A stretch of DNA of 64,000 nt from Clusia tigrina (Eukaryota; Arthropoda; Insecta; Diptera; Clusiidae), in the NCBI GenBank assembly GCA_920105625.2, contig OV050030.1:211962325-212026324 (forward strand), written 5' to 3'. Positions 49,065-58,600 of the stretch are shown one piece after another. The notes under the pieces are model-generated. The model did no database searches. It was given only the letters and a program-made list of their open reading frames with translations, and had not been told where the DNA came from. A program made the position numbers and the translations under genes. Every line of letters begins with the position of its first letter. The first letter of the stretch is position 1.

Positions 49065-51487
49065 TCCAGGGACGATCCGGTCCATATCGAGCTCAAGGTC
49101 GGCCACCCAAACGTGTGCTTTTAGGTGTCGCCATTATTCACGTATGGTATCAGGGAGTCAATTACATGGCACGTGCATTGATCGACCCTGGGTCGGAAGG
49201 GTCTTTTATCTCAGATCAGCTCCAACGACGCCTGCGACTCCCTACGCGTACCGTGCATGTCCAAGTGTCCGGGGTGAGCAATGTGGTGGCAGCTAACGTG
49301 ACAAAAGCGTGCGATTTAATGTTAGGGTCACCTCTCGACAGTTCTGTGCGGCTCCCGGTGTCAGCATTAGTGCTGCGAACCTTGACCAGCGAATTACCCC
49401 GACTAGGGGTATCAACGCAACAATATGCCCAATTGGCCGGCTTACGACTGGCTGATCCAAGCCGTTCAAACTCTTCACAAGTGGACATTTTGATAGGGGG
49501 TGATTTATACCCGATGGTGATGCTTGATGGGTTGAAACGTGACGTTATTGGGTCATTAATTGCACAGGAAACTGTATTTGGGTGGATCCTCACAGGACCC
49601 ATGCCTGAGAACTCGACACAGACATTCTGTGCCAGAGTACAAGTTGAGACCGGCCACCCGGTCGAAGAGCTCTTGCAGAGATTCTGGGAGGTGGAGGAAC
49701 CGCCTAAGGAGAGACGGTTGTCACCCGGTGACCAGGCTTGCCTGGATTTGTATTCCCGGACCACTTACAGAGAGTCTTCTGGGCGGTATGTAGTAGAACT
49801 ACCGTTCAAATCAAGGCACCTGCCTGAGGAGTCGCTTGGGGCTTCTCGGCACATTGCGTTAAAGCAGTTCGAGCGCAATGAAGGCAGGTTACTCCGTAAC
49901 CCTGAGCAGAAAGACCAATATGACTCCGTGGTACAGGAGTACTTGACTCTTGATCATATGGTCCAAGTCCCGCCTCCAGCTTCAGGCGCTCTTGCTCACT
50001 ATTATTTACCTCATCATGCGGTAATGAAACCCCAGAGTACGTCCACCAAGCTGCGAGTGGTATTCAATGCGTCTCAAGCAACCACGAGCACCCTCAGCTT
50101 GAATGATGTCTTATATACGGGTCCCACCCTGCAGGCTGACTTGACCCAACTTATCGTGCGATGGCGAATGTTTCAGTTCGTCTTTATTGGAGATCTGCAA
50201 AAGATGTATCGGCAGATTAGAGTAGCTCCAAAGCACACCCCGTACCAGCTAATTGTTTTTAGGGCCTCTCCTGCAGCACCAGTCTCCGATTACGAGCTAC
50301 AAACGGTTACCTTCGGAGTCAACTGTGCACCTTACTTAGAGATTAGGACTTTGGAACAGCTCGCGACAGATGTCGAGGAGGACCTACCCCTAGCAGCCCG
50401 GGTATTGCGTGAATGTATGTATGTGGACGACGCCTTGGTCGGCACACATGATGTGAACGTGGCGATACAGACTCGAGATGAGTTGATCCGTGCACTCGAC
50501 TCTGCCGGCTTTTCCATGCGAAAGTGGACAGCCAATACGGAAGCCATTCTCTCCTCTTTGCCTCCGGACCACTTGCTCCGAGAGGACTTTCTGAAGCTGG
50601 ATGAAGCCAGCTTGACTAAAACATTAGGAATCCGGTGGAACGCAAAGACTGATCATTTCTACTTTCATCTTCAGCCCATTTGCTTCGACCCACGAGCCAC
50701 CAAACGCAAGGTGCTATCGATTATAGCTCAACGGTTTGATCCAGCCGGATGGCTGGCACCTGTTGTGATCGTGGCCAAGATCTTGATGCAACAGATCTGG
50801 GGGGACAATACTGACTGGGACGAATCGCTGACCCTCGCTTCATCCAGTCGTTGGAGGGAATTTTTAGGGGCTTATGACGACATCTCGCAGATTCGAATTC
50901 CTCGTTGGGTGGGGTCTGCACCGGATGTAGATATCCAGTTCCATGTGTTTTGTGATGCTTCGCAAGCGGCATACGCCGCCGCGCTGTATGTGCGATGCCA
51001 GTGCGGCGATACTGTCTCATCCCACTTATTAGTGGCTAAGTCGCGGGTCGCACCTCTTAAGACGTTGTCCTTACCTCGCTTAGAACTCTGTGGCGCGGTA
51101 TTGTTATCCGAGTTGGTGGCGGCACTTCGGACAAGGGTGGGGGTCACTTCCAGTAACTTGTTTTGTTGGACGGATTCGACCATAGTTTTGGCTTGGCTCC
51201 AGAAGTCCCCGCATATATGGAAAACCTTCGTAGCTAATCGGGTTACCACCATTTCCAGTAAAGTAGGTATAGAATGCTGGAGACATGTCAGGTCTGCAGA
51301 CAATCCGGCTGATCTTGCCAGTCGGGGGGTAACTCCAGCAGCACTTGTTCATAGTCACTTATGGTGGAACGGTCCGGGATGGCTTACCCACGACTCAAAT
51401 TCCTGGCCTCAGCCTTCGAAAATCGCTAGTCCGGACGCCCTGGAGGAACAGCGCAACGTCACTACGCATACAATCCAGGTCAAATAG
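49007..51487 (+). CDS. pol: Pol: protease, reverse transcriptase, RNase H
   Basis: Open from 48935; the first ATG is 49007 (826 residues), but expression as a Gag-Pol fusion is more likely. The protease has ARALIDPGSEGSFIS, catalytic Asp 49184-49186, in the DPG form instead of DSG/DTG. RT shows KLRVVFNAS, FIGDLQKMYRQIRV with the first catalytic Asp, TVTFGVNCAPYL, and the YVDD box at 50420-50431. The connection follows (FDPAGWLAPV). RNase H has its acidic set: FCDAS, LPRLELCGA, CWTDSTIVLAWL, DNPADLASRG. It ends at a TAG (51485-51487). Since family-like coding continues in the same frame after the TAG, this stop is a lesion and not the natural end. Confidence 0.93.
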   Translation: MAQPATPSFAHAAQVVPAIVQGRSGPYRAQGRPPKRVLLGVAIIHVWYQGVNYMARALIDPGSEGSFISDQLQRRLRLPTRTVHVQVSGVSNVVAANVTKACDLMLGSPLDSSVRLPVSALVLRTLTSELPRLGVSTQQYAQLAGLRLADPSRSNSSQVDILIGGDLYPMVMLDGLKRDVIGSLIAQETVFGWILTGPMPENSTQTFCARVQVETGHPVEELLQRFWEVEEPPKERRLSPGDQACLDLYSRTTYRESSGRYVVELPFKSRHLPEESLGASRHIALKQFERNEGRLLRNPEQKDQYDSVVQEYLTLDHMVQVPPPASGALAHYYLPHHAVMKPQSTSTKLRVVFNASQATTSTLSLNDVLYTGPTLQADLTQLIVRWRMFQFVFIGDLQKMYRQIRVAPKHTPYQLIVFRASPAAPVSDYELQTVTFGVNCAPYLEIRTLEQLATDVEEDLPLAARVLRECMYVDDALVGTHDVNVAIQTRDELIRALDSAGFSMRKWTANTEAILSSLPPDHLLREDFLKLDEASLTKTLGIRWNAKTDHFYFHLQPICFDPRATKRKVLSIIAQRFDPAGWLAPVVIVAKILMQQIWGDNTDWDESLTLASSSRWREFLGAYDDISQIRIPRWVGSAPDVDIQFHVFCDASQAAYAAALYVRCQCGDTVSSHLLVAKSRVAPLKTLSLPRLELCGAVLLSELVAALRTRVGVTSSNLFCWTDSTIVLAWLQKSPHIWKTFVANRVTTISSKVGIECWRHVRSADNPADLASRGVTPAALVHSHLWWNGPGWLTHDSNSWPQPSKIASPDALEEQRNVTTHTIQVK

Positions 51488-51628
51488 CATGATGACTTGA
51501 TGCTGCGTTTCTCGTCGTTGCCGCGAGCTCTGCGGGTTGTGTGCTATATCCTGCGCTTTTCTAAATACGCTATGCGAATGCTACGTGACCACGCCCACCC
51601 CCGGGATCGCCTATCACGACTGCAGAGA
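51488..51628 (+). pseudogene. Pol segment cut off between a stop and a frameshift
   Basis: In the same frame as the RT/RNase H part and directly after its TAG, this reads LMLRFSSLPRALRVVCYILR, the linker that normally joins RNase H to integrase in BEL/Pao. It ends at the next in-frame TAG (51629-51631). The continuation is in the -1 frame from about 51625, so a one-base deletion near 51622-51627 is the simplest cause. With the TAG at 51485 there are two separate lesions between RNase H and integrase. Confidence 0.85.
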
Positions 51629-52998
51629 TAGTTGCCGCTACACTGCTTGTAACGACCATAGCGCAGCAGATGTACTACCCCGAGGAGTATGGGTGCCTGC
51701 AGAACGGGCAACCCATTTCCAACTCGAGTTCTCTGCTCACCTTGAACCCCTTCCTTCATTCCGATGGGTCGATTCGAGTGAATGGACGCTTGGCGCATTC
51801 CACTCAGATCCCGTTCTCCGAACGGCACCCACAAATTTTGCCGTACCACGGACAATTTACACGACTGCTTGTTGAGTTCATCCATCAAATTTCTTTGCAT
51901 GGGGGAAACCAGCTTATGCTTCGGCTCCTTCGAACTCAATACTGGGTTCCACGCGCAAAGGTTTTAGTCAAGGGTACCATTTTCCGGTGTAAAACTTGCC
52001 TGGTAGAAAAGAAACGTAGATTGAGCCAGATCATGGCGCCTTTGCCCCCTGAAAGCACCACCCTGTCTCGTCCTTTCGCCACCGCGGGGGTTGATTTTGC
52101 GGGCCCTTTTGAAATTAAAACATTTCAAGGGCGGGGGTATAATATGACAAAAGGCTACGTGTGCATCTTTGTGTGTTTCGCCACCAAGGCCGCCCATTTG
52201 GAAGCTACCACGGATTTAACTACCCAGGCCTTTTTAGCCGCCCTGGCTAGATTCATTGGGCGACGGGGGTGCCCAGCTAACATTTACTCCGACAATGGAA
52301 AGAATTTTGTGGGAGCCGGAAAGGTAGTGCGCATGGAGTTCGCACGTGTGTTTCGAGAAGCTAAGGACCAGGCAACCACGCAGCATTGGTTTCACCAATT
52401 GAAATGGCATTTTATTCCTCCAAACGCTCCCCATATGGGAGGACTGTGGGAAGCAGCCGTAAAGAGCTTCAAACACCATTTCAAACGAATGGGTGGGCAG
52501 ATCCGGTATACGTATGAGGAGTTAGCAACGGTACTAGCCCGCGTCGAGGCATGTCTGAATTCTCGACCTATTAGCGCACTCAGTGACGATCCCGACGACT
52601 TCCAACCACTCACACCAGGGCACTTCCTAGTAGGGGGACCACTTCTTGCACCAGCCGTCTCGGAGGAGACCACCCATTTTCTTTCTATTCTGAATCGATG
52701 GCGTAGGCTTCAAGCTCTCTCCCAGCAGTTCTCAGTACCTTGGAAGCATGAGTATCTTCTGGAGTGCCAGCGCAGAACAAAGTGGAAGACCATCCAAGAT
52801 AATGCAGCTAACGGAGATCTGGTGGTACAGGATGACCACATTCCACCCAACGAATTGCGATTGGGAAGGATCACTGAGGTTCACCCAGACTCAGACGGTA
52901 GAGTGCGAGTCGCGAAAGTGCGGACAGCACGCGGAATCGTTACAAGGCCCGTCACCAAGATGGTTCTACTCCCTCGATCGGGAGTACAGGCTGAGTAA
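51589..52998 (+). CDS. Integrase with C-terminal DUF5641-type domain
   Basis: The frame opens at 51589; family similarity starts near 51625, and the first ATG is 51670 (442 residues). The N-terminal zinc site is seen as IHQISLHGG and CKTC. The catalytic core has the DDE triad: Asp in GVDFAGPF (52093-52095), Asp in YSDNGKNF (52291-52293) and Glu in GLWEAA (52450-52452), with PHMGG between them. The C-terminal part (LTPGHFLVGGPL, LNRWRRLQALSQQF, RLGRITEVHPDSDGRVRVAKV) matches the domain that ends BEL/Pao integrases. The enzyme would insert the DNA copy, here leaving 5-bp duplications. It is intact itself but separated from RT/RNase H by the two upstream lesions. Confidence 0.92.
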   Translation, partial: PRPPPGSPITTAEIVAATLLVTTIAQQMYYPEEYGCLQNGQPISNSSSLLTLNPFLHSDGSIRVNGRLAHSTQIPFSERHPQILPYHGQFTRLLVEFIHQISLHGGNQLMLRLLRTQYWVPRAKVLVKGTIFRCKTCLVEKKRRLSQIMAPLPPESTTLSRPFATAGVDFAGPFEIKTFQGRGYNMTKGYVCIFVCFATKAAHLEATTDLTTQAFLAALARFIGRRGCPANIYSDNGKNFVGAGKVVRMEFARVFREAKDQATTQHWFHQLKWHFIPPNAPHMGGLWEAAVKSFKHHFKRMGGQIRYTYEELATVLARVEACLNSRPISALSDDPDDFQPLTPGHFLVGGPLLAPAVSEETTHFLSILNRWRRLQALSQQFSVPWKHEYLLECQRRTKWKTIQDNAANGDLVVQDDHIPPNELRLGRITEVHPDSDGRVRVAKVRTARGIVTRPVTKMVLLPRSGVQAE

Positions 52999-53381
52999 TC
53001 CCGGCATCCGGTCTTTTGGCCGTTTCCGTAGCTAGTCCCATTCTTTGTAGCCTCTAGTTTGTAGCCTTTCCTGTTTGTACATATACCTCGGTTCTTCCAT
53101 GGAATCTTTAGCCTTCCTCGTTAAACGGTAGCAATAGATCTCGCCTGGCTATGCCACGGGATAGAATTGTAGTACTCTACGTAGTCTTGAAGACGTTAGT
53201 TCTCTTACTAATACCATCCTAACTTCTATTATTAGACTTCTCGTAAGCACATGCCTAATTCTAAAAATTTGATTTTCCACAGACCTTCCCATCGTGCCGA
53301 GCTGACTGGCGTGGAAGACGCTACATCGGGCCGTGCCTGACCTACGCTTCGCGGGTACAGTTGGTGTTCCCAGCCCCCGTG
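52999..53381 (+). other. Spacer between integrase and the 3' ORF
   Basis: No coding similarity is seen on either strand. It holds a strong candidate splice acceptor: TTGATTTTCCACAG with AG at 53281-53282 and a CTAAT branch-like motif 20-30 nt upstream (near 53256). This lies about 100 nt before the first ATG of the 3' ORF. Confidence 0.5.
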
Positions 53382-53870
53382 ATGCTACAAGGGTCTGCAA
53401 CATACCAGGGGTCTGCAACCTACCACACTTCGGGGGCAGTGGCGCCGTCTCGCGCCCACGATGTGTTGACCGACTCCACCCCTAAAGCGGCAGTTATGCC
53501 ATCGCGGCCCCGAGCCCGGTCTGCATCACCTGCCGCGCGCTCGCTACTAACGGGGCCGACGAGCGTCCGTCGCCTTCCTAATCAGGGATCCACGCCAGGG
53601 AGCGGTGCACCACGGACGCCACATCCGATGGCCGCAGTGGAGGCTGCACCATCTCGCGCCCCAGTGGTGGCTGCGACATCTCGCGCCCCACTGGTGGCTG
53701 CGACAGCCCGACCAGCAGCGGCAGTCGTGCACCCGGCAGCGACTCCACAACGCCCGTGCGAGATGTGCAAGCGTTGGGGGCACACCATCGCAGTTTGCCA
53801 GGCGTTCCTGGCCTTGTCATCGCGGCGCAGGAGAGATGCGGTCGGAAACCGAAAGCTGTGTTTCGTGTGA
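53382..53870 (+). CDS. Extra 3' ORF with nucleocapsid-type zinc knuckle
   Basis: About 162 residues from the first ATG; open some 20 codons further upstream. It is GC-rich and dominated by Ala, Pro, Arg and Ser, unlike gag and pol. A 27-bp tandem repeat (53650-53703) gives two copies of SRAPxVAAT. Near the C-terminus is a CCHC knuckle, CEMCKRWGHTIAVC. The next knuckle begins LCFV and is cut by TGA at 53868-53870, exactly where the second Cys is expected; in-frame sequence beyond (HFTHSC, CSRC, HHRLLH, to 53951) completes the same Cys/His layout as this element's own Gag. There is no signal peptide or membrane segment, so it is not an envelope. It could be a captured gag fragment or a nucleic-acid-binding accessory protein. 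Confidence 0.65.
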   Translation: MLQGSATYQGSATYHTSGAVAPSRAHDVLTDSTPKAAVMPSRPRARSASPAARSLLTGPTSVRRLPNQGSTPGSGAPRTPHPMAAVEAAPSRAPVVAATSRAPLVAATARPAAAVVHPAATPQRPCEMCKRWGHTIAVCQAFLALSSRRRRDAVGNRKLCFV

Positions 53871-53954
53871 TTGGGGGTGAAACACTTCACCCACAGCTGC
53901 GAACAGCCGGGGTGCTCCCGGTGCCACCGGCGGCATCATCGCCTCTTGCATTGA
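53871..53954 (+). pseudogene. Read-through remainder of the 3' ORF zinc-knuckle region
   Basis: In frame with the 3' ORF after its TGA, this codes HFTHSC, CSRC and HHRLLH and then ends at TGA 53952-53954. The Cys/His order continues the knuckle that the TGA breaks, so the natural protein probably ended near here. Alternatives are read-through or a different Cys-coding base in other copies. Confidence 0.6.
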
Positions 53955-54010
53955 GGGGTGCACCAGGATGGGAGCCGGCGGGAATAGGTCGTCATCTCTC
54001 TTGCAATACT

Positions 54011-54025
54011 GCAAGGGGGGCGGCA
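54011..54025 (+). other. Polypurine tract before the 3' LTR
   Basis: GCAAGGGGGGCGGCA directly precedes the LTR TG at 54026. The core is AAGGGGGG (54013-54020). The tract would prime plus-strand synthesis. It is short and interrupted by C near the LTR. Confidence 0.65.
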
Positions 54026-54495
54026 TGTTCGCGCCGGAGCCCTCCTGACAACGGCTGCTGCCTGCGCACCGTCACCATGCGACTCTGCGCAGGGCTCAGT
54101 GCGGAGAGAATTCCCCTCATTGGGTCCCGCCAAAGTCGTGTAGCAGGCCGCAGCCATCTTTATTTTGATGAGAGTGCTGACGCAGGCAGCGGAGGAGAGC
54201 TGGTCGGCAATACTGCGTGCCGAAGTCAGTTGAATTTGAGCAGTCAATCAAGAAGGGTGGAGCAAAGATATCAACAAAACATACTTTTAAACTTTACTTT
54301 TACTTCTCGTTTTTGTTTAAAATAATTATTCTTAAAGTGGATTACATAAGTTGAATAAATTTTATATTTTGTAATTAGAAATAATAACTGTGTATATTTC
54401 TCCTTACAAATTTAATCAAAATTGTAAATTGTTTTAATTTATAAAGAGAAAAGAAACAAAAATGGAATCAGAGAGAAACAGTCAACTAAGAAACA
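54026..54495 (+). repeat. 3' LTR (470 bp)
   Basis: Same length and ends as the 5' LTR, with two substitutions close together in the first 120 bp. AATAAA at 54354-54359. Followed directly by target duplication GGCCC and satellite. Confidence 0.96.
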
Positions 54496-54500
54496 GGCCC
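54496..54500. other. Target-site duplication GGCCC, right
   Basis: First five bases after the 3' LTR, identical to 45975-45979, and the start of the satellite's GGCCCTAACTTC segment. Confidence 0.95.
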
Positions 54501-55659
54501 TAACTTCTATACGGGGCGTCCCACACCTCTAAAAGTTTGCAACAATCAAATGCTTGTAACTTTTTACTGGACCGTCATAAAGTCTTGAAATTTTATGACA
54601 ATAAAGTACTCGTGCCTCTTATCAATTTAAGCTATCGCTCATAGCTATGCTACCCTTGAGTCCCAAAATGAAACACTGATAAAGCTTCAAATGGCCCTAA
54701 CTTCTGCACGGTGCTTCCTATACCTATCAAAGTTTGCAACAATCAAATGCTTGTAACTTTTTACTGGAGCGTCATAAAACCTTGAAATTTTCTGACAATA
54801 AAGTACTCGTGCCTCTTGTCAATTTAAGCTGTCGCTCATAGCTATGCTACCCTTGAGTCCCAAATCAAACACTGATAACACTTCAAATGGCCCTAACTTC
54901 TATACGGTGCGTCCTATACCTATCAAAGTTTGCAACATTCAAATGCTTTGAACTTTTTACTGCAGCTTCATAAAATCTTCAAATTTTTAAAATGACCCTA
55001 ACTTCTATACGGTGCGTCCTATACCTATCAAAGTTTACAACAATCAAATGCTTGTAACTTTTTACTGGAGCGTCGAAAAACCTTGAAATTTTGTGACAAT
55101 AAAGTACTCATGCCTCTTATCAATTTAAGTTATCGCTCATAGCTATGCTACACTTGAGTCCCAAATCAAACATGTGATAAAGCTTCAAATGGCCCTAACT
55201 TCTGTACGGTGCGTCCTATACGTATAAAAGTTTGCAACAATCAAATGTTTGTAACTTTTTACTGGAGCGTCATAAAACCTTGAAAGTTTGTGACAATAAA
55301 GTACTCGAGCCTCTTGTCAATTTAAGCTATTGTTCATAGCTATGCTTCACTTGAGTCTCAAATCAAACACTGATAAAACTTCAAATGGCCCTAACTTCTT
55401 TACGGTGCGTCCTATACCTATCAAAGTTTGCAACATTCAAATGCTAGTAATTTTTTACTGCAGCGTCATAAAATCTTGAAATTTTGTGACAATAAAGTAC
55501 TCGAGGCTCTTGTCAATTTAAGGTATCGCTCATAGCTATGCTACCCTTGAGTCCCAAAATAAAACACTGATAAAACTTCAAATGGCCCTAACTTCTATAC
55601 GGGGGGTCCTACACCTATCAAAGTTTGCAACAATCAAATGCTTGTAACTTTTTACTGGA

Positions 55660-58600
55660 GCGTCATAAAGTCATGAAATTTTGTGACAATAAAGTAGTCG
55701 AGCCTCTTATCAATTTAAGCTATCTGTCATAGCTATGCTACCCTTGAGTTCCAAAGCAAACACTGATAAAACTTCAAATGGCCCTAACTTCTATACGGTG
55801 CATCCTACACCTATCAAAGTTTGCAACATTCAAATAATTCTTACTTTTAACTGGAGCGTCATAAAGTCTTGAAATTTTGTGACAATAAAGTACTCGTGCC
55901 TATTATCAATTGAAGCTATCGCTCATAGCTATGCTACCCTTGAGTCCCAAAATAAAACACTGATAAAACTTCAAATGGCCCTAATTTCTGTACGGTGCGT
56001 CCTATACCTATCAAAGTTTGCAACAATCAAATGCTTGTTACTTTTGACTGGAGCGTCATAAAATCTTAAAATTTTGTGACAATAAAGTACTCGTGTCTCT
56101 TGTCAATTTAAGCTATCGCTCATAGCTATGCTTCACTTGAGTCCCAAATCAAGCACTGATAAAACTTCAAATGGCAATAACTTCTATACGGTGCGTCTTA
56201 TACCTATCAAAGTTTGCAACAATCAAATGCTTGTTACTTTTTACTGGAGCGTCATAAAACCTTGAAATTTTGTGACAATAAAGTACTCGTGCCTCTTGTC
56301 AATTTAAGCTATCGCTCATAGCTATGCTTCACTTGAGTCCCAAATCAAACACTGATAAAACTTCAAATGGTCCAATCTTCTATACGGTGCGTCCTACACC
56401 TATCAAAGTTTGTGACAATAAAGTACTCGAGCCTCTTATCAATTTAATCTATCGCTCATTGCTATGCTACCCTTGACTCCAAAATCAAACACTGTTAAAA
56501 CTTCAAATTTTCTAAACTTCTATACGGTGCGTCGTACACCTATCAAAGTTTGCAACAATCAAATGCTTGCAACTTTTTACTGGAGCGTCATAAAATCGTG
56601 AAATTTTGTGACAATGAAGTACCCGAGCCTCTTGTCAATTTATGGTATCACTCATAGCTATGCTACCATTGAGTCCAAAAATAAAACACTGATAAAACTT
56701 CAAATGGCCCTAAGTTCTATATGGTGCGTCCTATACCTATCAAAGTTTCCAACAATCAAATGCTTGTAACTTTTTACTGATCGTAATAAAATCTTGAAAT
56801 TTTGTGACAACAAAGTACTCGTGCCTCTTATCAATTTAAGCTATCGCTCATAGCTATGCTACCCTTGAGTCCCAAATCAAACACTGATAAAACTTCAAAT
56901 GGCCCTAACTTCTATACGGTGCGTCATACACCTATCAACGTTCGCAACATTCAAATGCTTGTAACATTTTACTGGAGCGTCATAAAATCTTGAAATTTTG
57001 TGACAATAAAGTACTCGAGGCTCTTGTCAATTTAAGCTATCGCTCATAGCTATGCTACCCTTGAGTCAAAAATCAAACACCGATAAAACTTCAAATGGCC
57101 TAACTTCTGTAACGTGCGTCCTATACCTATCAAAGTTTGCAATAATCAAAAGCTTGTAACTTTTTAGTGGAGCGTCATAAAATCGTGAAATTCTGTGACA
57201 ATAAAGTACCCGAGCCTCTTGTCAATTTATGGTATCACTCATAGCTATGCTACCATTCAGTCCAAAAATAAAACACTGATAAAACTTCAAATGGCCCTAA
57301 GTTCTATACGGTGCGTCCTATACCTATCAAAGTTTGCAACAATCAAATGCTTGTAACTTTTTACTGGAGCGTCATAAAGTCTTGAAATTTTGTGACAATA
57401 AAGTAATCGAGCCTCTTATCAATTTAAGCTATCGTTCATAGCTATGCTACCCTTGAGTCCCAAATCAAACACTGATAAAACTTTAAATGGCCCTAACTTC
57501 TTTACGGTGCGTCTTATACCTATCAAAATTTGCAACAATCAAATACTTGTAACTTTTACTGGAACGTCCAAACACCTTGAAATTTTGTGACAATAAAGTA
57601 CTCGAGCCTCTTATCAATTTAAGCTATCGCTCATAGCTATGCTACCATTGATTCCCAAATCAAATACTGATAAAACTTCAAATGGCCCTAACTTCTATAC
57701 GGTGCATCCTACACCTATCAAAGTTTGCAACATTCAAATGCTTGTTACTTTTTACTTGAGCGCCATAAAATCTTGAAAATTTGTGACAATAAAGTACTCG
57801 GGCCTATTATCAATTGAAGCTATCGCTCATAGCTATGCTACCCTTGCGTCCCAAAATAAAACACTGATAAAACTTCAAATGGCCCTAACGTCTGTACGGT
57901 GCGTCCTATACCTATCACAGTTTGCAACAATCAAATGCTTGTTACTTTTTACTGGAGCGTCATAAAACCTGAAAATTTTATGACAATAAAGTACTCGTGC
58001 CTCTTGTCAATTTAAGCTATCGCTCATAGCTATGCTTCACTTGAGTCCCAAATTAAACACTGATAAAACTTCAAATGGCCCTAACTTCTATACGGTGCGT
58101 CCTATACCTATCAAAGTTTGCAACAATCAAATGCTTGCAACTTTTTACTGGAGCGTCATAAAATCGTGAAATTTTGTGACAATAAAGTACCCGAGCCTCT
58201 TGTCAATTTATGGTATCACTCATAGCTATGCTACCATTGAGTCCAAAAATAAAACACTGATAAAACTTCATATGGCCCTAAGTTCTATACGGTGCGTCCT
58301 ATACCTATCAAAGTTTGCAACAATCAAATGCTTGTAACTTTTTAATGATCGTCATAAAATCTTGAAATTTTGTGACAATAAAATACTCGAGCCTCTTATC
58401 AATTTAAGCCATCGCTCATAGCTATGCTACCCTTGAGTCCCAAATCAAACACTGAAAAAACTTCAAATGGCCCTAACTTCTGTACGGTGCGTCCTATACC
58501 TATCAAAATTTGCAACATTCAAATGCTTGTAAATTTTTATTGCAGCGTCATAAAATCTTGAAATTTTGTGACAATAAAGTACTCGAGCCTCTTGTCAATT

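Larger units (their letters stand above)
45980..54495 (+). mobile_element. Structurally complete BEL/Pao LTR retrotransposon (8516 bp)
   Basis: Two 470-bp LTRs, primer site, long leader, gag, protease-RT-RNase H, integrase with C-terminal domain, an extra 3' ORF and a polypurine tract are present in order, with a 5-bp target duplication in the satellite. The order protease-RT-RNase H-integrase, the DUF1759 gag domain and the C-terminal DUF5641-type domain identify BEL/Pao. The LTRs differ at two positions out of 470 (5' GTGCGGGGCT against 3' GCGCAGGGCT), so insertion was recent. The coding part nevertheless has a stop at 51485 and a frameshift near 51625, so the copy is not autonomous as it stands. 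Confidence 0.96.

Noticed and set aside
53547..53890. Minus-strand and alternative-frame open stretches over the 3' ORF
   Set aside because: GC-rich sequence leaves several frames open. Only the frame at 53382 carries the ordered Cys/His motif.
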